DNA of 59,907 bases from NCBI GenBank assembly GCA_016716425.1, contig JADJWJ010000015.1, positions 1 through 59,907 on the forward strand, written 5' to 3'. The notes beneath the pieces were generated by a model, which had not been told where the DNA came from, made no database searches, and saw nothing but the letters and a program-made list of their open reading frames with translations. How positions within the stretch are numbered: the first letter of the stretch is position 1; the number at the start of each line of letters is the position of its first letter. The DNA comes from Betaproteobacteria bacterium (GTDB lineage: Bacteria > Pseudomonadota > Gammaproteobacteria > Burkholderiales > Casimicrobiaceae). This document shows, in pieces, positions 49,855 to 58,650 of this stretch. The translations under genes and the position numbers were made by a program.

Positions 49855-50912
49855 CCGGCGCGGCGGCCACCCAGTTCGCGAGCGACAACAACGCGGGCGT
49901 CTGCCCGGAGGCGTGGGCCGCGCTTGCCGCGGCCAACACGGGCCACGCGGGTGCCTACGGCGCCGACGACTGGACGGCGGCGGCCGTGGCGGCGGTGCGG
50001 CGCACGTTCGAGACCGACTGCGCCGTGTACTTCGTGTTCAACGGCACGGCCGCCAACGCGCTGGCGCTGGCCGCGATCTGCCGGCCCAGCGACGCGATCG
50101 TCTGCCACGACATGGCGCACGTCAACGTCGACGAGTGCGGCGCGCCCGGGTTCTTTTCCGGCGGCGCCGTGCTGCGCACGGCCGACACGCCGCTCGCCAA
50201 GCTGACGCCCGCCGCCGTGGAGCGGCTCGCCGTCACGCCGCACGACGAGCACTCGTCGCGGCCGCGCGCGCTGGCGCTGACGCAGGCAACGGAGCTCGGC
50301 ACCATCTACACGCCGCTCGAGCTCACGCAGTTGTCCGATTGCGCGCACGGGCTCGGCATGAAGGTGCAGCTCGACGGGGCGCGCTTCGCCAACGCGGTCG
50401 CCTCGCTCGGCTGCTCGCCGGCCGATCTCTCGTGGCGTGCGGGGGTGGACGTGCTGTGCCTCGGCGGCACCAAGAACGGCCTGCCGTTCGGCGAGGCGAT
50501 CCTGTTCTTCGACGTGGCGCTTGCCGACGAATTCGCGCGGCGGCGCAAGCAGGGCGGCCAGCTCGCGTCGAAGATGCGCTTCCTCGCCGCGCCGTGGGCC
50601 GCCGTGCTCGACGGCGACGCGTGGCTCGCGCACGCGCGGCACGCCAACGCGATGGCGCAGCGGCTGGCGGCCGCGCTGGCCGGCGTGGCGGGCGCGCGCC
50701 TGCTGGCGCCGGTCGAAGCCAACGGCGTGTTCGTCGACCTGCCGGCGCCGGTGATCGCCGCGCTGCACGCGAAGGGCTGGCACTTCTATCCATTCGTCGG
50801 CGCGACCGGCGTGCGCCTGATGTGCGCCTGGGACACTGCGCCCGGCACCGTCGACGCGTTCGCCGCCGACGTTCGTGAACTCTCGCTCGCCCACGCTGCC
50901 GAAGCGCCGTAG
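49851..50912 (+). CDS. ltaE: low-specificity threonine aldolase
   Basis: PLP enzyme that splits threonine or allo-threonine into glycine and acetaldehyde. The 353-residue protein has FASDNNAGVCPEAW, HVNVDECGAPGFFSGG, QLDGARFANAVAS, and the PLP lysine in LCLGGTKNGLPFGEAI near residue 209. The start is a GTG overlapping the alaS stop. Beta-eliminating lyases of the same fold are the alternative. Confidence 0.9.
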
Positions 50913-50993
50913 ACGGGCCGACCCGTGCCGATGCCCGGCAAGGCCGGTACGTCGCCCAAGCCGGTTGGGCCGGCTCACGAGGAGGGAGTTGTC

Positions 50994-51341
50994 ATGAACC
51001 TGCGCCACCTGCTGTTCGCCGCCGCCGCCGCGGTGCCCGTCGCCGCGCTCGCCCACCACGGCTGGAGCGAGTACGACTCGACGCAAACGCTGAAGCTCAC
51101 CGGGACGGTTGAGGCCTCCGGCTACGAGCACCCGCACGGACACATCAAGCTGAAGACGTCGGCGAAGACGTGGGACGCCGTGCTGGCGCCCCCATCGCGA
51201 ATGGAGAACCGCGGCCTCACGAAAGACGTGCTGAAGGTCGGCGCCGAGGCGACGGTCGAGGGCTATCCGAACAGGAACAAGCCCAACGAGATGCGCGCCG
51301 AGCGCATCACGATCGGCGGCAAGACGGTCGAGCTGCGGTGA
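50994..51341 (+). CDS. small exported protein, DUF6152-like
   Basis: The 115-residue protein has a signal peptide (cleavage near AALA/HHGWSEYD, about residue 20). It is followed by HHGWSEYDSTQTLKLTGTVEASGYEHPHGHIKL and the closing MRAERITIGGKTVEL, the pattern of small DUF6152-type exported proteins, whose function is unknown. The histidine clusters could bind metal (inference). AGGAGGG lies seven bases before the ATG. It overlaps the next gene by GTGA. Confidence 0.75.
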   Translation: MNLRHLLFAAAAAVPVAALAHHGWSEYDSTQTLKLTGTVEASGYEHPHGHIKLKTSAKTWDAVLAPPSRMENRGLTKDVLKVGAEATVEGYPNRNKPNEMRAERITIGGKTVELR

Positions 51342-51817
51342 CCACCGCCGTCCACGCGATCGAGGGCTCCGGCATCGGCCGGCTGCTGCGCGAGTCGCTG
51401 TGGGCGTACCCGATCGTCGAGACGGTCCACATCGTGGGGCTCGCGACGATCTACGGCGCGATCCTCGTCGTCGACCTGCGCCTGCTGGGCCTCGGGCGGG
51501 GCCTGCCGGTCACGCGGCTGACCCGCCTCGCGGTGCCGTGCGCGCTCGCGGCGTTTCCGGTCGTGCTGGCCACCGGCCTCATGATGTTCACCGCGCACGC
51601 CGCGGACTTCCTCGGCAACCGCGTCTTCCTGCTGAAGATGGGACTGATCCTCGCCGCCGGCCTCAACGCCGCGATGCTCCACGCGGGGGCGTTCCGCACG
51701 GTCGCCGCGTGGGACGTCGAGGCGATGCCACCGGCGCAGGTGCGCTTCGCCGCCGCGCTGTCGATCGCGCTGTGGACCGGCGTGATCGCGTGCGGCCGGC
51801 TGCTCGCGTATACGTGA
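51338..51817 (+). CDS. small integral membrane protein of unknown function
   Basis: The 159-residue protein is read from a GTG that overlaps the previous stop. It has about four hydrophobic segments (around 25-45, 60-83, 93-113, 133-155) and conserved-looking VETVHIVGLATIYGAILVVDLRLLG. Similar proteins travel with DUF6152-type partners, perhaps DUF6644-like. The two form a unit; its role is unknown. Confidence 0.7.
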   Translation: MTTAVHAIEGSGIGRLLRESLWAYPIVETVHIVGLATIYGAILVVDLRLLGLGRGLPVTRLTRLAVPCALAAFPVVLATGLMMFTAHAADFLGNRVFLLKMGLILAAGLNAAMLHAGAFRTVAAWDVEAMPPAQVRFAAALSIALWTGVIACGRLLAYT

Positions 51818-51834
51818 TGAAAGATCGACGGCGA

Positions 51835-51908
51835 GGTCAGACTCGACTTTCGCGTGTACACTTTCCGCAAATGGCACCGACTGTCCGCGAAATTCGAATC
51901 TGACCCCT
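51835..51908. repeat. inverted pair of the GGTCAGACTCGA/AATTCGAATCTGACCCC repeat
   Basis: GGTCAGACTCGACTTTCGCG (51835-51854) and CGCGAAATTCGAATCTGACC (51886-51905, then CCT) are the same repeat as at 25.4 kb in inverted orientation. The second copy ends immediately before the GTG start of the thioesterase gene. Confidence 0.8.
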
Positions 51909-52343
51909 GTGCCGCTGCGTCCCGAGATCACGCTCGACGTCCTCAACCGCCGCGGCGACGGCCGCCTCCCGGGCCTCGTCGGCTTCCGCGTCATGGAAAT
52001 CGTCGACGGTCGGCTGACGGCCGAGATCGACATCCGGCCCGAGCTCCTGGCCCCCAACGGCTTCCTGCACGCGGCGACGATCGTCGCGCTGGCGGACACC
52101 GCGTGCGGCTTCGGCTGCATCGCGCACCTGCCGCAGGGCGCCGAGAACTTCACGACGGTCGAGCTGAAGGCCAATTTCTTCGCCACGGCGCGCGAAGGGA
52201 CGATCGTCGCGGTCGCGCGGCCCGTGCACCTCGGCAACACGACGCAGGTGTGGGACGCCGAGGTCACGCGCAAGTCCGACGGCCGGCAGATGACGCTGTT
52301 CCGCTGCACGCAACTCATCCTCTGGCCGAAGCCGAAGCCGTAG
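51909..52343 (+). CDS. hotdog-fold thioesterase (PaaI-like)
   Basis: The 144-residue protein shows LLAPNGFLHAATIVALADTACGFGCIAHLPQGAENFTTVELKANFFATA (about 47-95), the PaaI/YigI hotdog pattern, and probably hydrolyses acyl- or aryl-CoA esters. The start is GTG with no Shine-Dalgarno because a repeat abuts it. Possibly linked to the aryl-CoA genes 25 kb upstream, but there is no direct evidence. Confidence 0.85.
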   Translation: MPLRPEITLDVLNRRGDGRLPGLVGFRVMEIVDGRLTAEIDIRPELLAPNGFLHAATIVALADTACGFGCIAHLPQGAENFTTVELKANFFATAREGTIVAVARPVHLGNTTQVWDAEVTRKSDGRQMTLFRCTQLILWPKPKP

Positions 52344-52435
52344 TCGCTCGCCGCTGCCGCCGCGGAATCGATCCGTCGCGCGGCGGCGTCGTGCGGCGGA
52401 CGGACCGCTGCGGCGCCGCGCCGGCGGCGTTCGTT

Positions 52436-54079
52436 TCAGCGTGCGGGCACGGGCGCGTCGACCTGCGCCGGCGTGCGCCCGTCCCGCGTGCCGCCGCGCG
52501 CTTCCATCAGCGTCGCGAGGCGCGCCAGCAGCGTCAGCGGCCGCTCGGCGACGGTACGCGCGGCGCCGGCGTAGACGCTGCCGGTGTTGCCATCGAGCGT
52601 GACGACGTCCCCCTCCGCGAGCACGCGACTGCCGACGTGCACGCGGCGCGCCACGGTGTCGATCGCGAGCGCGCCGCAGCCGACCAGGCACACCTTGCCC
52701 AGCTGGCGCGCGACCACCGCCGCATGCGACGTCCGCGCGCCGCGCTGGGTCAGGAGTCCCTGCGCCAGCGCGAGCGCCGCGAGGTCCGCGGTCTCCGCGT
52801 CCCGGCGCACGAGCACCACGCTCGCGCCCGCGTCGGTCCGTGCCTGGGCGCGCGCTTCGTCGAGCGCGATCTCGCCGATCGCCACGCCCGTGTTCGCGCT
52901 TGCCGCCTGCGCCAGCGGCGCGAGGCCGTTGCCGTCCTCGGCGACGACGCGCGCAACGACGAGGCTCGCGGGGTCGAGCGCCTCCGCGCGCGTCAGCGCG
53001 GTGGCGGTGTCGATGACGCCCTCGTCGTGCAGGTCGAGCAGGATCCGCAGCGCGGCGAGCGCCGAGCGCTTGCCGGCCCGCGACTGCAGCAGGTAGAGGC
53101 GGCCGTCCTCGACGGTGAACTCGAAGTCCTGCATGTCGCCGAACGCGTGCTCGAGCTGCCGCGCCGCGGCGGCAATCCCGGCCCAGGCGTCGGGCACTGC
53201 CGTCGCGAGCTGCGTGGCGCCATGCGCCACGCGCCGACCGGACACGATGTCCTCGCCCTGCGCGTTCGCGAGGAAGTCGACCCAGAGCGCCGGCGCGCCG
53301 GTCGTGGGATCGCGGGTGAAGCCGACGCCCGCGCCGGAGCGGCCGCCCGCATTGCCGAACACCATTGCCTGGACGATGACCGCGGTTCCGGGGACCTCGG
53401 GAATGTCGTGCGCTCGCCGGTAGCGCACCGCGTGCGGCGACCGCCACGACGCGAACACGGCGGCGACCGCCCGCTCGAGCTGCTCCCGCTCGTCCTGCGG
53501 AAACGGTTCGCCCGCGGCCTCCCGGTACACGGCGAGGAAGCGCGACGCGAGCGCGCGCAGCTGCGCGAAGTCCAGCCCCCGCTCGTCGCCGCCGCCCGCG
53601 AGCGCGCACCGCGCGTCCTCGAAGGCTTCCACGGGAACACGGGCGACGACTTCGCCGAACTGCGCGATCAGCCGGCGGTAGGCGTCCCAGGCGAGGCGCG
53701 GGTTGCCGGTCACGCGCAGCAGGCCGGGCAGCGTACGCTCCGAGAGCCCGACGTTGAGCAGCGTCTGCATCATGCCGGGCATCGAGGCGGGCGCACCCGA
53801 GCGCACCGACACGAGCAGCGGGCAGCGCGCATCCGCGAAGCGCCGCGCGGTCGCGGCCTCGACTGGCGCGAGCAGCTCCGGCAGTGCGGCACGCACCTCG
53901 GCGCTCGCGCCGCCGCCGTCCCCGGCCGGGCAGTGGCGCGTGCCGATGACGAACGCGGGCGGGACCGGCAGGTCCAGCGCGGCCATCCGCGCGAGGTGCC
54001 ACCCCTTGGCGCCCATGACGGATGGTGTCGCTGCGGCCGCGGCGGCGCTGCCGATGGCGAACGTGTCGGGGAGCCTCAC
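52436..54079 (-). CDS. pyruvate phosphate dikinase-like protein lacking the PEP/pyruvate-binding barrel
   Basis: The 547-residue protein matches the N-terminal and middle parts of PPDK. It has MGAKGWHLARMAALDLPVPP, the ATP-grasp signature SVRSGAPASMPGMMQTLLNVG, GVGFTRDPTTG, TVEDGRLYLLQSRAGKRS, and the phospho-histidine motif ARTSHAAVVARQLGK with His near residue 451. It stops after the swivelling His domain (GNTGSVYAG), so the roughly 340-residue barrel that binds pyruvate in normal 870-900-residue PPDK is missing. It could still move phosphate from ATP to histidine, but the acceptor is unknown. The GTG start overlaps the stop of the partner gene (GTGA). Confidence 0.85.
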   Translation of the reverse strand: MRLPDTFAIGSAAAAAATPSVMGAKGWHLARMAALDLPVPPAFVIGTRHCPAGDGGGASAEVRAALPELLAPVEAATARRFADARCPLLVSVRSGAPASMPGMMQTLLNVGLSERTLPGLLRVTGNPRLAWDAYRRLIAQFGEVVARVPVEAFEDARCALAGGGDERGLDFAQLRALASRFLAVYREAAGEPFPQDEREQLERAVAAVFASWRSPHAVRYRRAHDIPEVPGTAVIVQAMVFGNAGGRSGAGVGFTRDPTTGAPALWVDFLANAQGEDIVSGRRVAHGATQLATAVPDAWAGIAAAARQLEHAFGDMQDFEFTVEDGRLYLLQSRAGKRSALAALRILLDLHDEGVIDTATALTRAEALDPASLVVARVVAEDGNGLAPLAQAASANTGVAIGEIALDEARAQARTDAGASVVLVRRDAETADLAALALAQGLLTQRGARTSHAAVVARQLGKVCLVGCGALAIDTVARRVHVGSRVLAEGDVVTLDGNTGSVYAGAARTVAERPLTLLARLATLMEARGGTRDGRTPAQVDAPVPAR

Positions 54080-56010
54080 GTGCCGCCGCCTTCGCGCGCC
54101 AGCGCGAGCTCGCGCATCGCGTAGCCGGACGCGAGCAGGCGATCGGACGCGAGCTCGATCGCCGCCGCGAGATCGGCGGCCAGCATGAGGTCGGCCGCCG
54201 CATCGAGCTCGCCCACCATCGCTCGTCGCGCCGCGCGGTGGTGCTCGTCGCAGCGCCGCTCGGCGAGATCGATCCGCCAGACGGCGTCGAGCAGCGCGTT
54301 GCTCTGGTCGAGGTCCTCGCCGTGCCGCAGCCCCCGCGCGATCGCGAGCGCGCGCACGTAGTCCTGCACGGCTGCGAGCAGCGTGTCGGCGAGCCGCGTC
54401 AGCGGCTCGCGCACCCGGCCCGCGAGGATCGGCCGCGGCCGCTCGGCGACGAGGCCGAGCACGAACACCGCCTCCTCCAGCGCGTCGGCGACGTCGTCGG
54501 CCAGCGCGAGCAGGCGCGCGATCGGCTGTCGGCGCGGATGGCGCTCTCCGGCGGCACGCGCGGCGGAAACGAGCTCGTCGGCGCCGCGCTCCCAGCTCTT
54601 GGCGCGCGCCGGAAGTCCCGTGATCGCGGTGGCGTCCCCGCTCGCGGCCACCGCGTCGCGCACCGCCGAGGCGAGCTCGTGGCAATACGCCGCGTGCTCG
54701 GCGACGAGGTCGAACTCGCTCGAGCGGTCGCGGACGCGGCGCAGCAGCAGGAGCCGCGTCTCCTCGCCGGTCAGCGCCTGCGGGCGGCCGCGCAACTGGT
54801 CCTCTCCGGCCAGCACCATGACGTCGACGAGGAACTCGCGCGCACCGGCGTCGCCGAGTGCGTCGGCCAGGCGGTCGCCGATCCGGAACACGCCGTAGCC
54901 GGCGTCCTGCATCGCGCGGAACACGAGGTCGGCGCCGCCGGCGCGGAGCCAGCCCATGTGGCCGACGTCGCGGCGCGCGGTCTCGCGCAGGATCGCGATC
55001 GCGTCGCGCTTCGCCACGAACATCTGCAGCCGCTTGCGCGCCCGGTTCCAGTCGATCAGGAACACGATCCGCGAGCCGACGAAGTCGAGCGCGGCGTCCT
55101 GCGCCGCCGGGTCCGGGCAATCGAACGTCGCCGTGCCGACGTAGAACGTCTCGCCCGCGTTGAGGTCGGCCTGCACCGTCGGCGCGACGACCGACCATTG
55201 CGCGCCGCGCTCGGCCAGGACGTCCTGGAAGAACCGGAACCGCGTCTCGTGCAGGTCGGAGTAGGTGAGCGTGACGCGCGACGGCTCGACGGTGACGACT
55301 AGCACGTGCGCGTCGTTGGTGCCGATGTCGTTCTGGACGATCAGCCGATCGCCGTCGCGCGTGGCCGCGGTGTCGAGGCCCGGGTGGTCGAAGCGCAGCG
55401 GCGCCGTGCGGTTCAGCCCGCGCATGAACGCACGCACGCGCGCGCGGTCCGCGGGCAGCAGGCCCCACACGTGGGCGCCGTCGATTGTCTCCTTCGCGAG
55501 GTCGGACGCCAGGCGGTTGAGCGCCTTGTGCAGGTCCATCACCAGCACGTGCACGCCGTCGCCGGAGCCGCGGTCGCCGTGCGTGAGCGCCGCCAGCGCG
55601 GCGGCGGGCAGGCGGTCGCCCGCCAGTGCGTCCAGCCACTCGAGCCACGTCCGCGTGCGTGCGGTCAGTTCGCCGGCCGGCTCGGCGGCCACGCACGGCC
55701 GCGCCATCGTCTCCAGGTCGGCGCGCAGCGCGGCGCACAACCGCGGCAGGTCCGGAAGCAGGTATCCGTCGCCGGTCTTCTCGGCGGCGATCGGCAGCGC
55801 GTCGAGCCACGTGTCGCGGATGCCGGCGGCCACGCGCTCGCGCGTGAGGTCGATCGCGGCGGACTCGGGGCGTTCCGCGTGCTGCGCGGCCGCCTGCAGC
55901 ACCGAGAAGTACAGCTTCAGTCGGTCGTTCGCGCCGAGCGCGGCGCGCACCCACGCGGGCATGAGCAGCGTGTGCTCGCCCAGCGAGGCGACGGCGGCGG
56001 ATTTTTCCAT
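54076..56010 (-). CDS. large partner of the truncated PPDK, with a PhoU-like C-terminal region
   Basis: The 644-residue protein is read from the ATG at 56010 (MEKSAAVASLGEHTLLMP); no strong ribosome site is visible. The N-terminal and central region matches nothing I can name; it includes DLHKALNRLASDLAKETIDGAHVWGL, DGDRLIVQNDIGTNDAHVLVVTVE and TLTYSDLHETRFRFFQDVL. The last 200 residues are helical with ADDVADALEEAVF, DLAERRCDEHHRAARRAM and IELASDRLLASGYAMREL, spaced like PhoU/DUF47 helical bundles (inference). It is co-translated with the truncated PPDK, so it may supply the phosphate acceptor or regulate the phospho-histidine. No signal peptide or membrane segment. Confidence 0.7.
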   Translation of the reverse strand: MEKSAAVASLGEHTLLMPAWVRAALGANDRLKLYFSVLQAAAQHAERPESAAIDLTRERVAAGIRDTWLDALPIAAEKTGDGYLLPDLPRLCAALRADLETMARPCVAAEPAGELTARTRTWLEWLDALAGDRLPAAALAALTHGDRGSGDGVHVLVMDLHKALNRLASDLAKETIDGAHVWGLLPADRARVRAFMRGLNRTAPLRFDHPGLDTAATRDGDRLIVQNDIGTNDAHVLVVTVEPSRVTLTYSDLHETRFRFFQDVLAERGAQWSVVAPTVQADLNAGETFYVGTATFDCPDPAAQDAALDFVGSRIVFLIDWNRARKRLQMFVAKRDAIAILRETARRDVGHMGWLRAGGADLVFRAMQDAGYGVFRIGDRLADALGDAGAREFLVDVMVLAGEDQLRGRPQALTGEETRLLLLRRVRDRSSEFDLVAEHAAYCHELASAVRDAVAASGDATAITGLPARAKSWERGADELVSAARAAGERHPRRQPIARLLALADDVADALEEAVFVLGLVAERPRPILAGRVREPLTRLADTLLAAVQDYVRALAIARGLRHGEDLDQSNALLDAVWRIDLAERRCDEHHRAARRAMVGELDAAADLMLAADLAAAIELASDRLLASGYAMRELALAREGGGT

Positions 56011-56128
56011 GGCGGCGTGGGTGTGTTCCGGCGCGGGACCGGAAGGCAGGGCTAGCGTCGGGACCGGACATGATGACCGGCCAATGTTGCAGCACGACGA
56101 CGGCGCTGCGCCGTGCGGACGGCCCCGG

Positions 56129-56160
56129 GAAAAAAAAGGCGGCCGCATGCATGCGGCCGC
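56129..56160 (-). terminator. intrinsic terminator on the minus strand after the GT25 gene
   Basis: A perfect 22-bp palindrome with core GCGGCCGCATG and its complement (56139-56160) is followed, in minus-strand direction, by GCC and eight T (A-run at 56130-56137 on the plus strand). It lies 158 bases beyond the GT25 stop and before the partner gene of the truncated PPDK, separating the two transcripts. Confidence 0.75.
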
Positions 56161-56163
56161 AAG

Positions 56164-56192
56164 CGACAGTCAGGAGGAAGGGAGGACTGTCG
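56164..56192. other. stem-loop with purine-rich loop
   Basis: CGACAGTC (56164-56171) and GACTGTCG (56185-56192) form an 8-bp stem around a 13-base loop AGGAGGAAGGGAG. It is next to the terminator in the 307-base non-coding gap 56011-56317. No small gene is convincing here; the rest of the gap holds nothing else recognised. Confidence 0.5.
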
Positions 56193-56317
56193 GTGACTTC
56201 CGGCGGTATCCCGGATCGCGGACCGGCGCGGACATCGCGTCGGCATGGGGCGATCATGCCGCGCGCATGTTGCAGTGCGGTGACAGGCGCGCCGCAGCGC
56301 CGGGTTGTCGGCGCCGG

Positions 56318-57055
56318 CTAGAGCCAGCGATACAGCGACGCGTACATCGAACCGATCGGACCGGCGAGCAGTCGGCGGCGCAGCGCCTCGACCAGTCGCC
56401 ACCGGTCGGGACGGAACGTGTGCGGCTCGATCTGCGACCGTGCGGCAAGTGCCGCGTCTTCGCGGACGACCGGCGGATGCAGCACGCCGATGCGCGGAGC
56501 GGGTTCGCGGCTCCCGCTGCCGATGAAGTGGTCGATCGGCAGGCGGATGCGCCGGACGTGGGCGGCGAGGAAGCGCTCGACGTATGCGCGCGACACCACG
56601 TAGCCCCAGGTGTTGAGGATCGTGCCGACGGGCTCGTGCACCGACCATTCGCCGACGCGGACCCGGCGGCGCGCGGAGACGTTGCGCGACGAGGTTCCCA
56701 GATAGACGATGTCGAAGGGCATGGCGCGGCGCAGCGCCGCCACCGCGGCCGGGAAGCCCGGATCGAGCCGCACGTCGTCCTCGACGACGACGCAGGCCGC
56801 GTACGACCGCTCGGCGCGCAGCAGCGCCCACGCCGACAGGTGCGACAGCCAGCAGCCCACTTCGGCGCCGCTCAGGAAATCGAGGTCGAACGCGATGCCG
56901 GGAAAGCGTTCGGCGCACAGCGCGGCGATCTCGCGCGTGGTGCGCGTGCGCCCGTCGATCCCGACGCGCCGGTACCGAAGTTCCAGCGCATCGAACTGCG
57001 CGACCATGTGGCGGCGCCGCTCGCTGGCGGCGTCGAGATTGACGAGGACGAGCAT
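56318..57055 (-). CDS. glycosyltransferase family 25 (LPS biosynthesis type)
   Basis: The 245-residue protein opens MLVLVNLDAASERRRHMVAQFDALEL, then AEVGCWLSHLSAWALL and the nucleotide-sugar metal motif VVVEDDVRLDPGF (about 99-111), then NTWGYVVSRAYVERFL. GT25 enzymes add hexoses to lipo-oligosaccharide. I chose the ATG at 57055 with GGGAG nine bases upstream; a longer frame to 57100 is possible. The target glycan is unknown. Confidence 0.85.
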   Translation of the reverse strand: MLVLVNLDAASERRRHMVAQFDALELRYRRVGIDGRTRTTREIAALCAERFPGIAFDLDFLSGAEVGCWLSHLSAWALLRAERSYAACVVVEDDVRLDPGFPAAVAALRRAMPFDIVYLGTSSRNVSARRRVRVGEWSVHEPVGTILNTWGYVVSRAYVERFLAAHVRRIRLPIDHFIGSGSREPAPRIGVLHPPVVREDAALAARSQIEPHTFRPDRWRLVEALRRRLLAGPIGSMYASLYRWL

Positions 57056-57140
57056 CGGCAAGGGCTCCCGCCGCAGCGCGGCGCGGGTGGTGCGCGGCAC
57101 TGTGCCCGCCGCGTGTGACAGCCGTGTGGCCGGACGCGGG

Positions 57141-57497
57141 CTACAGGATCCGGAGCGTGCCGGCGAGCGGTTCGAGCGCGGTCGGCGTCACCTGATAGCC
57201 GGCGAGCCGGCGGCGAGCGAAGTCGAGCGTCGCAACGACGGTCACGCCGGGCGCAACGGAGAAGGCGACCGTCGCCGTCTCCGCGTTGACGGCCTGCGCG
57301 CGAAACTCGCGCGCCCGGCCCCCGTGACCCTGGCGCGCGCCGGTCACGACGCGCCAGCTCACCGACCAGTCGTCGTGGAACGTGTAGTCGCACGTGCTTC
57401 CGGCCAGCGGGCCGGCGTCGATCGACCAGCGTTGCACGGTGCCCCGGAAGCGGTCGGGCGCCGGGCTCGCCATCGGAAAAAGAGGTTGGACTCGCAT
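57141..57497 (-). CDS. MoaF-like small protein
   Basis: The 118-residue soluble protein (ATG 57497) is rich in beta strands. Its PLAGSTCDYTFHDDWSVSWRVVTG and ATLDFARRRLAGYQVTPTALEPLAGTLRIL resemble MoaF-type lipocalin-like domains. No molybdenum-cofactor genes are near, so function is not assigned. It lies 85 bases upstream of the GT25 gene on the same strand. Confidence 0.55.
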   Translation of the reverse strand: MRVQPLFPMASPAPDRFRGTVQRWSIDAGPLAGSTCDYTFHDDWSVSWRVVTGARQGHGGRAREFRAQAVNAETATVAFSVAPGVTVVATLDFARRRLAGYQVTPTALEPLAGTLRIL

Positions 57498-57576
57498 CGG
57501 GAAGCCTCGCGGCGGCCGGTCGATCATCAATGGTCGCAGGCGCCGATGACACCGATATGACGAGGTCCCGGCCACG

Positions 57577-57605
57577 GCTTCATCGAACCGTCACCGCTTC
57601 GACAC
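57577..57605 (+). promoter_or_regulatory. weak Pho-box-like direct repeats
   Basis: GCTTCAT, CCGTCAC and TCGACAC occur at exact 11-base spacing, like a PhoB box (CTGTCAT-N4-CTGTCAT). Matches to consensus are only 4, 5 and about 3 of 7, so this is suggestive only. It is listed because the next gene is PlcP-like, a protein usually induced by phosphate starvation. Confidence 0.2.
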
Positions 57606-57735
57606 GCAGGTGTCGTACCGCGCGAGTAGCTTGCAGCATTGCATGTTCGATCAGACAGATGCGAGTGCCTGCTGCGACTGAACTTCAACTGTGCGCGGAC
57701 GCGGCCAACCGCAAGTCCACACGCCGACGCCGGCC

Positions 57736-58614
57736 ATGACGCCGCCGTTCGACGCATCGGCTGCCGCCGTCGCCTTGGCAGCGGGCGGACTGGCTCCGGA
57801 CGCGTCGCCGTCCGCGCCGGCGCGGCGCTTCCGCGCGGTGTTCATCTCCGACACGCATCTGGGCACCGTCGGCTGCCAGGCGGGGGCGCTGCTCGACTTC
57901 CTCCGGAGCGTGGAGTCCGACTACCTCTACCTCGTCGGCGACATCGTCGACGGCTGGCAGTTGAAGCGCCGCTGGTACTGGCACCAGCAGCACAACGACG
58001 TCGTCCAGAAGGTGCTGCGCAAGGCGCGCAAGGGGACGCACGTCGTGTACGTGCCGGGCAACCACGACGAAGCCGCCCGCCACTACGTCGGCGTCGACTT
58101 CGGCGGCATCGCGATCCGCGCCGAGGCGACGCACGTCACGCGCACCGGCCGGCGCCTGCTGGTCACGCACGGCGACCGCTTCGACGGGGTCGTGACCTGC
58201 GCGAAGTGGCTGGCGTTGCTCGGTGACCGGATGTACACGCTGACGCTCAAGCTCAACCGGCACGTCAACGGCGTGCGCGCGCACCTCGGGCTGCCGTACT
58301 GGTCGCTGGCGCGGTACCTCAAGCTGCGCGTCAAGAACGCGGTCGCGTACATCGGCGCCTTCGAGGAGGCGCTGGCGCGCGAGGCGCGTTCGCGCGGCTT
58401 CGACGGCGTCGTCTGCGGCCACATCCACCACGCGGAGATCCGTGCGATCGGCGACGTGCTCTACTGCAACGCGGGCGATTGGGTCGAGAGCCTGACCGCG
58501 CTCGTCGAGGCGCACGACGGGACGCTGTCGATCCTGCGCTGGCCGGAGGCGGCCGCGGCGGACGTGCGGTGCGCGCAGGCGGCGGCGGCCGACCCGGCGC
58601 TCGAGGCTCGCTGA
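57736..58614 (+). CDS. plcP: metallophosphoesterase, PlcP-type (LpxH-like family)
   Basis: The 292-residue protein has SDTHLGT (Asp39, His41), VGDIVDGWQLKRRWYWHQQHNDVVQKVLRKARKGT, PGNHDE, THGDRFDGVV and CGHIHHAEI, the calcineurin-type metal motifs in the PlcP pattern. PlcP releases diacylglycerol from phospholipids during phosphate limitation in several alpha- and gammaproteobacteria. Many databases call the family UDP-2,3-diacylglucosamine diphosphatase, but LpxH itself is shorter and lacks the long insertion after DGW. The next genes, a glycosyltransferase and dgkA, support the lipid role. Confidence 0.78.
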   Translation: MTPPFDASAAAVALAAGGLAPDASPSAPARRFRAVFISDTHLGTVGCQAGALLDFLRSVESDYLYLVGDIVDGWQLKRRWYWHQQHNDVVQKVLRKARKGTHVVYVPGNHDEAARHYVGVDFGGIAIRAEATHVTRTGRRLLVTHGDRFDGVVTCAKWLALLGDRMYTLTLKLNRHVNGVRAHLGLPYWSLARYLKLRVKNAVAYIGAFEEALAREARSRGFDGVVCGHIHHAEIRAIGDVLYCNAGDWVESLTALVEAHDGTLSILRWPEAAAADVRCAQAAAADPALEAR

Positions 58615-58650
58615 TGCTTGCCGGGATGAGCGACCGCATTCGCGAAGCCC

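Noticed and set aside
56070..56321. Plus-strand 83-codon frame in the terminator gap
   Set aside because: It reads through the minus-strand terminator palindrome and an A-run and has no ribosome site or recognisable domain.
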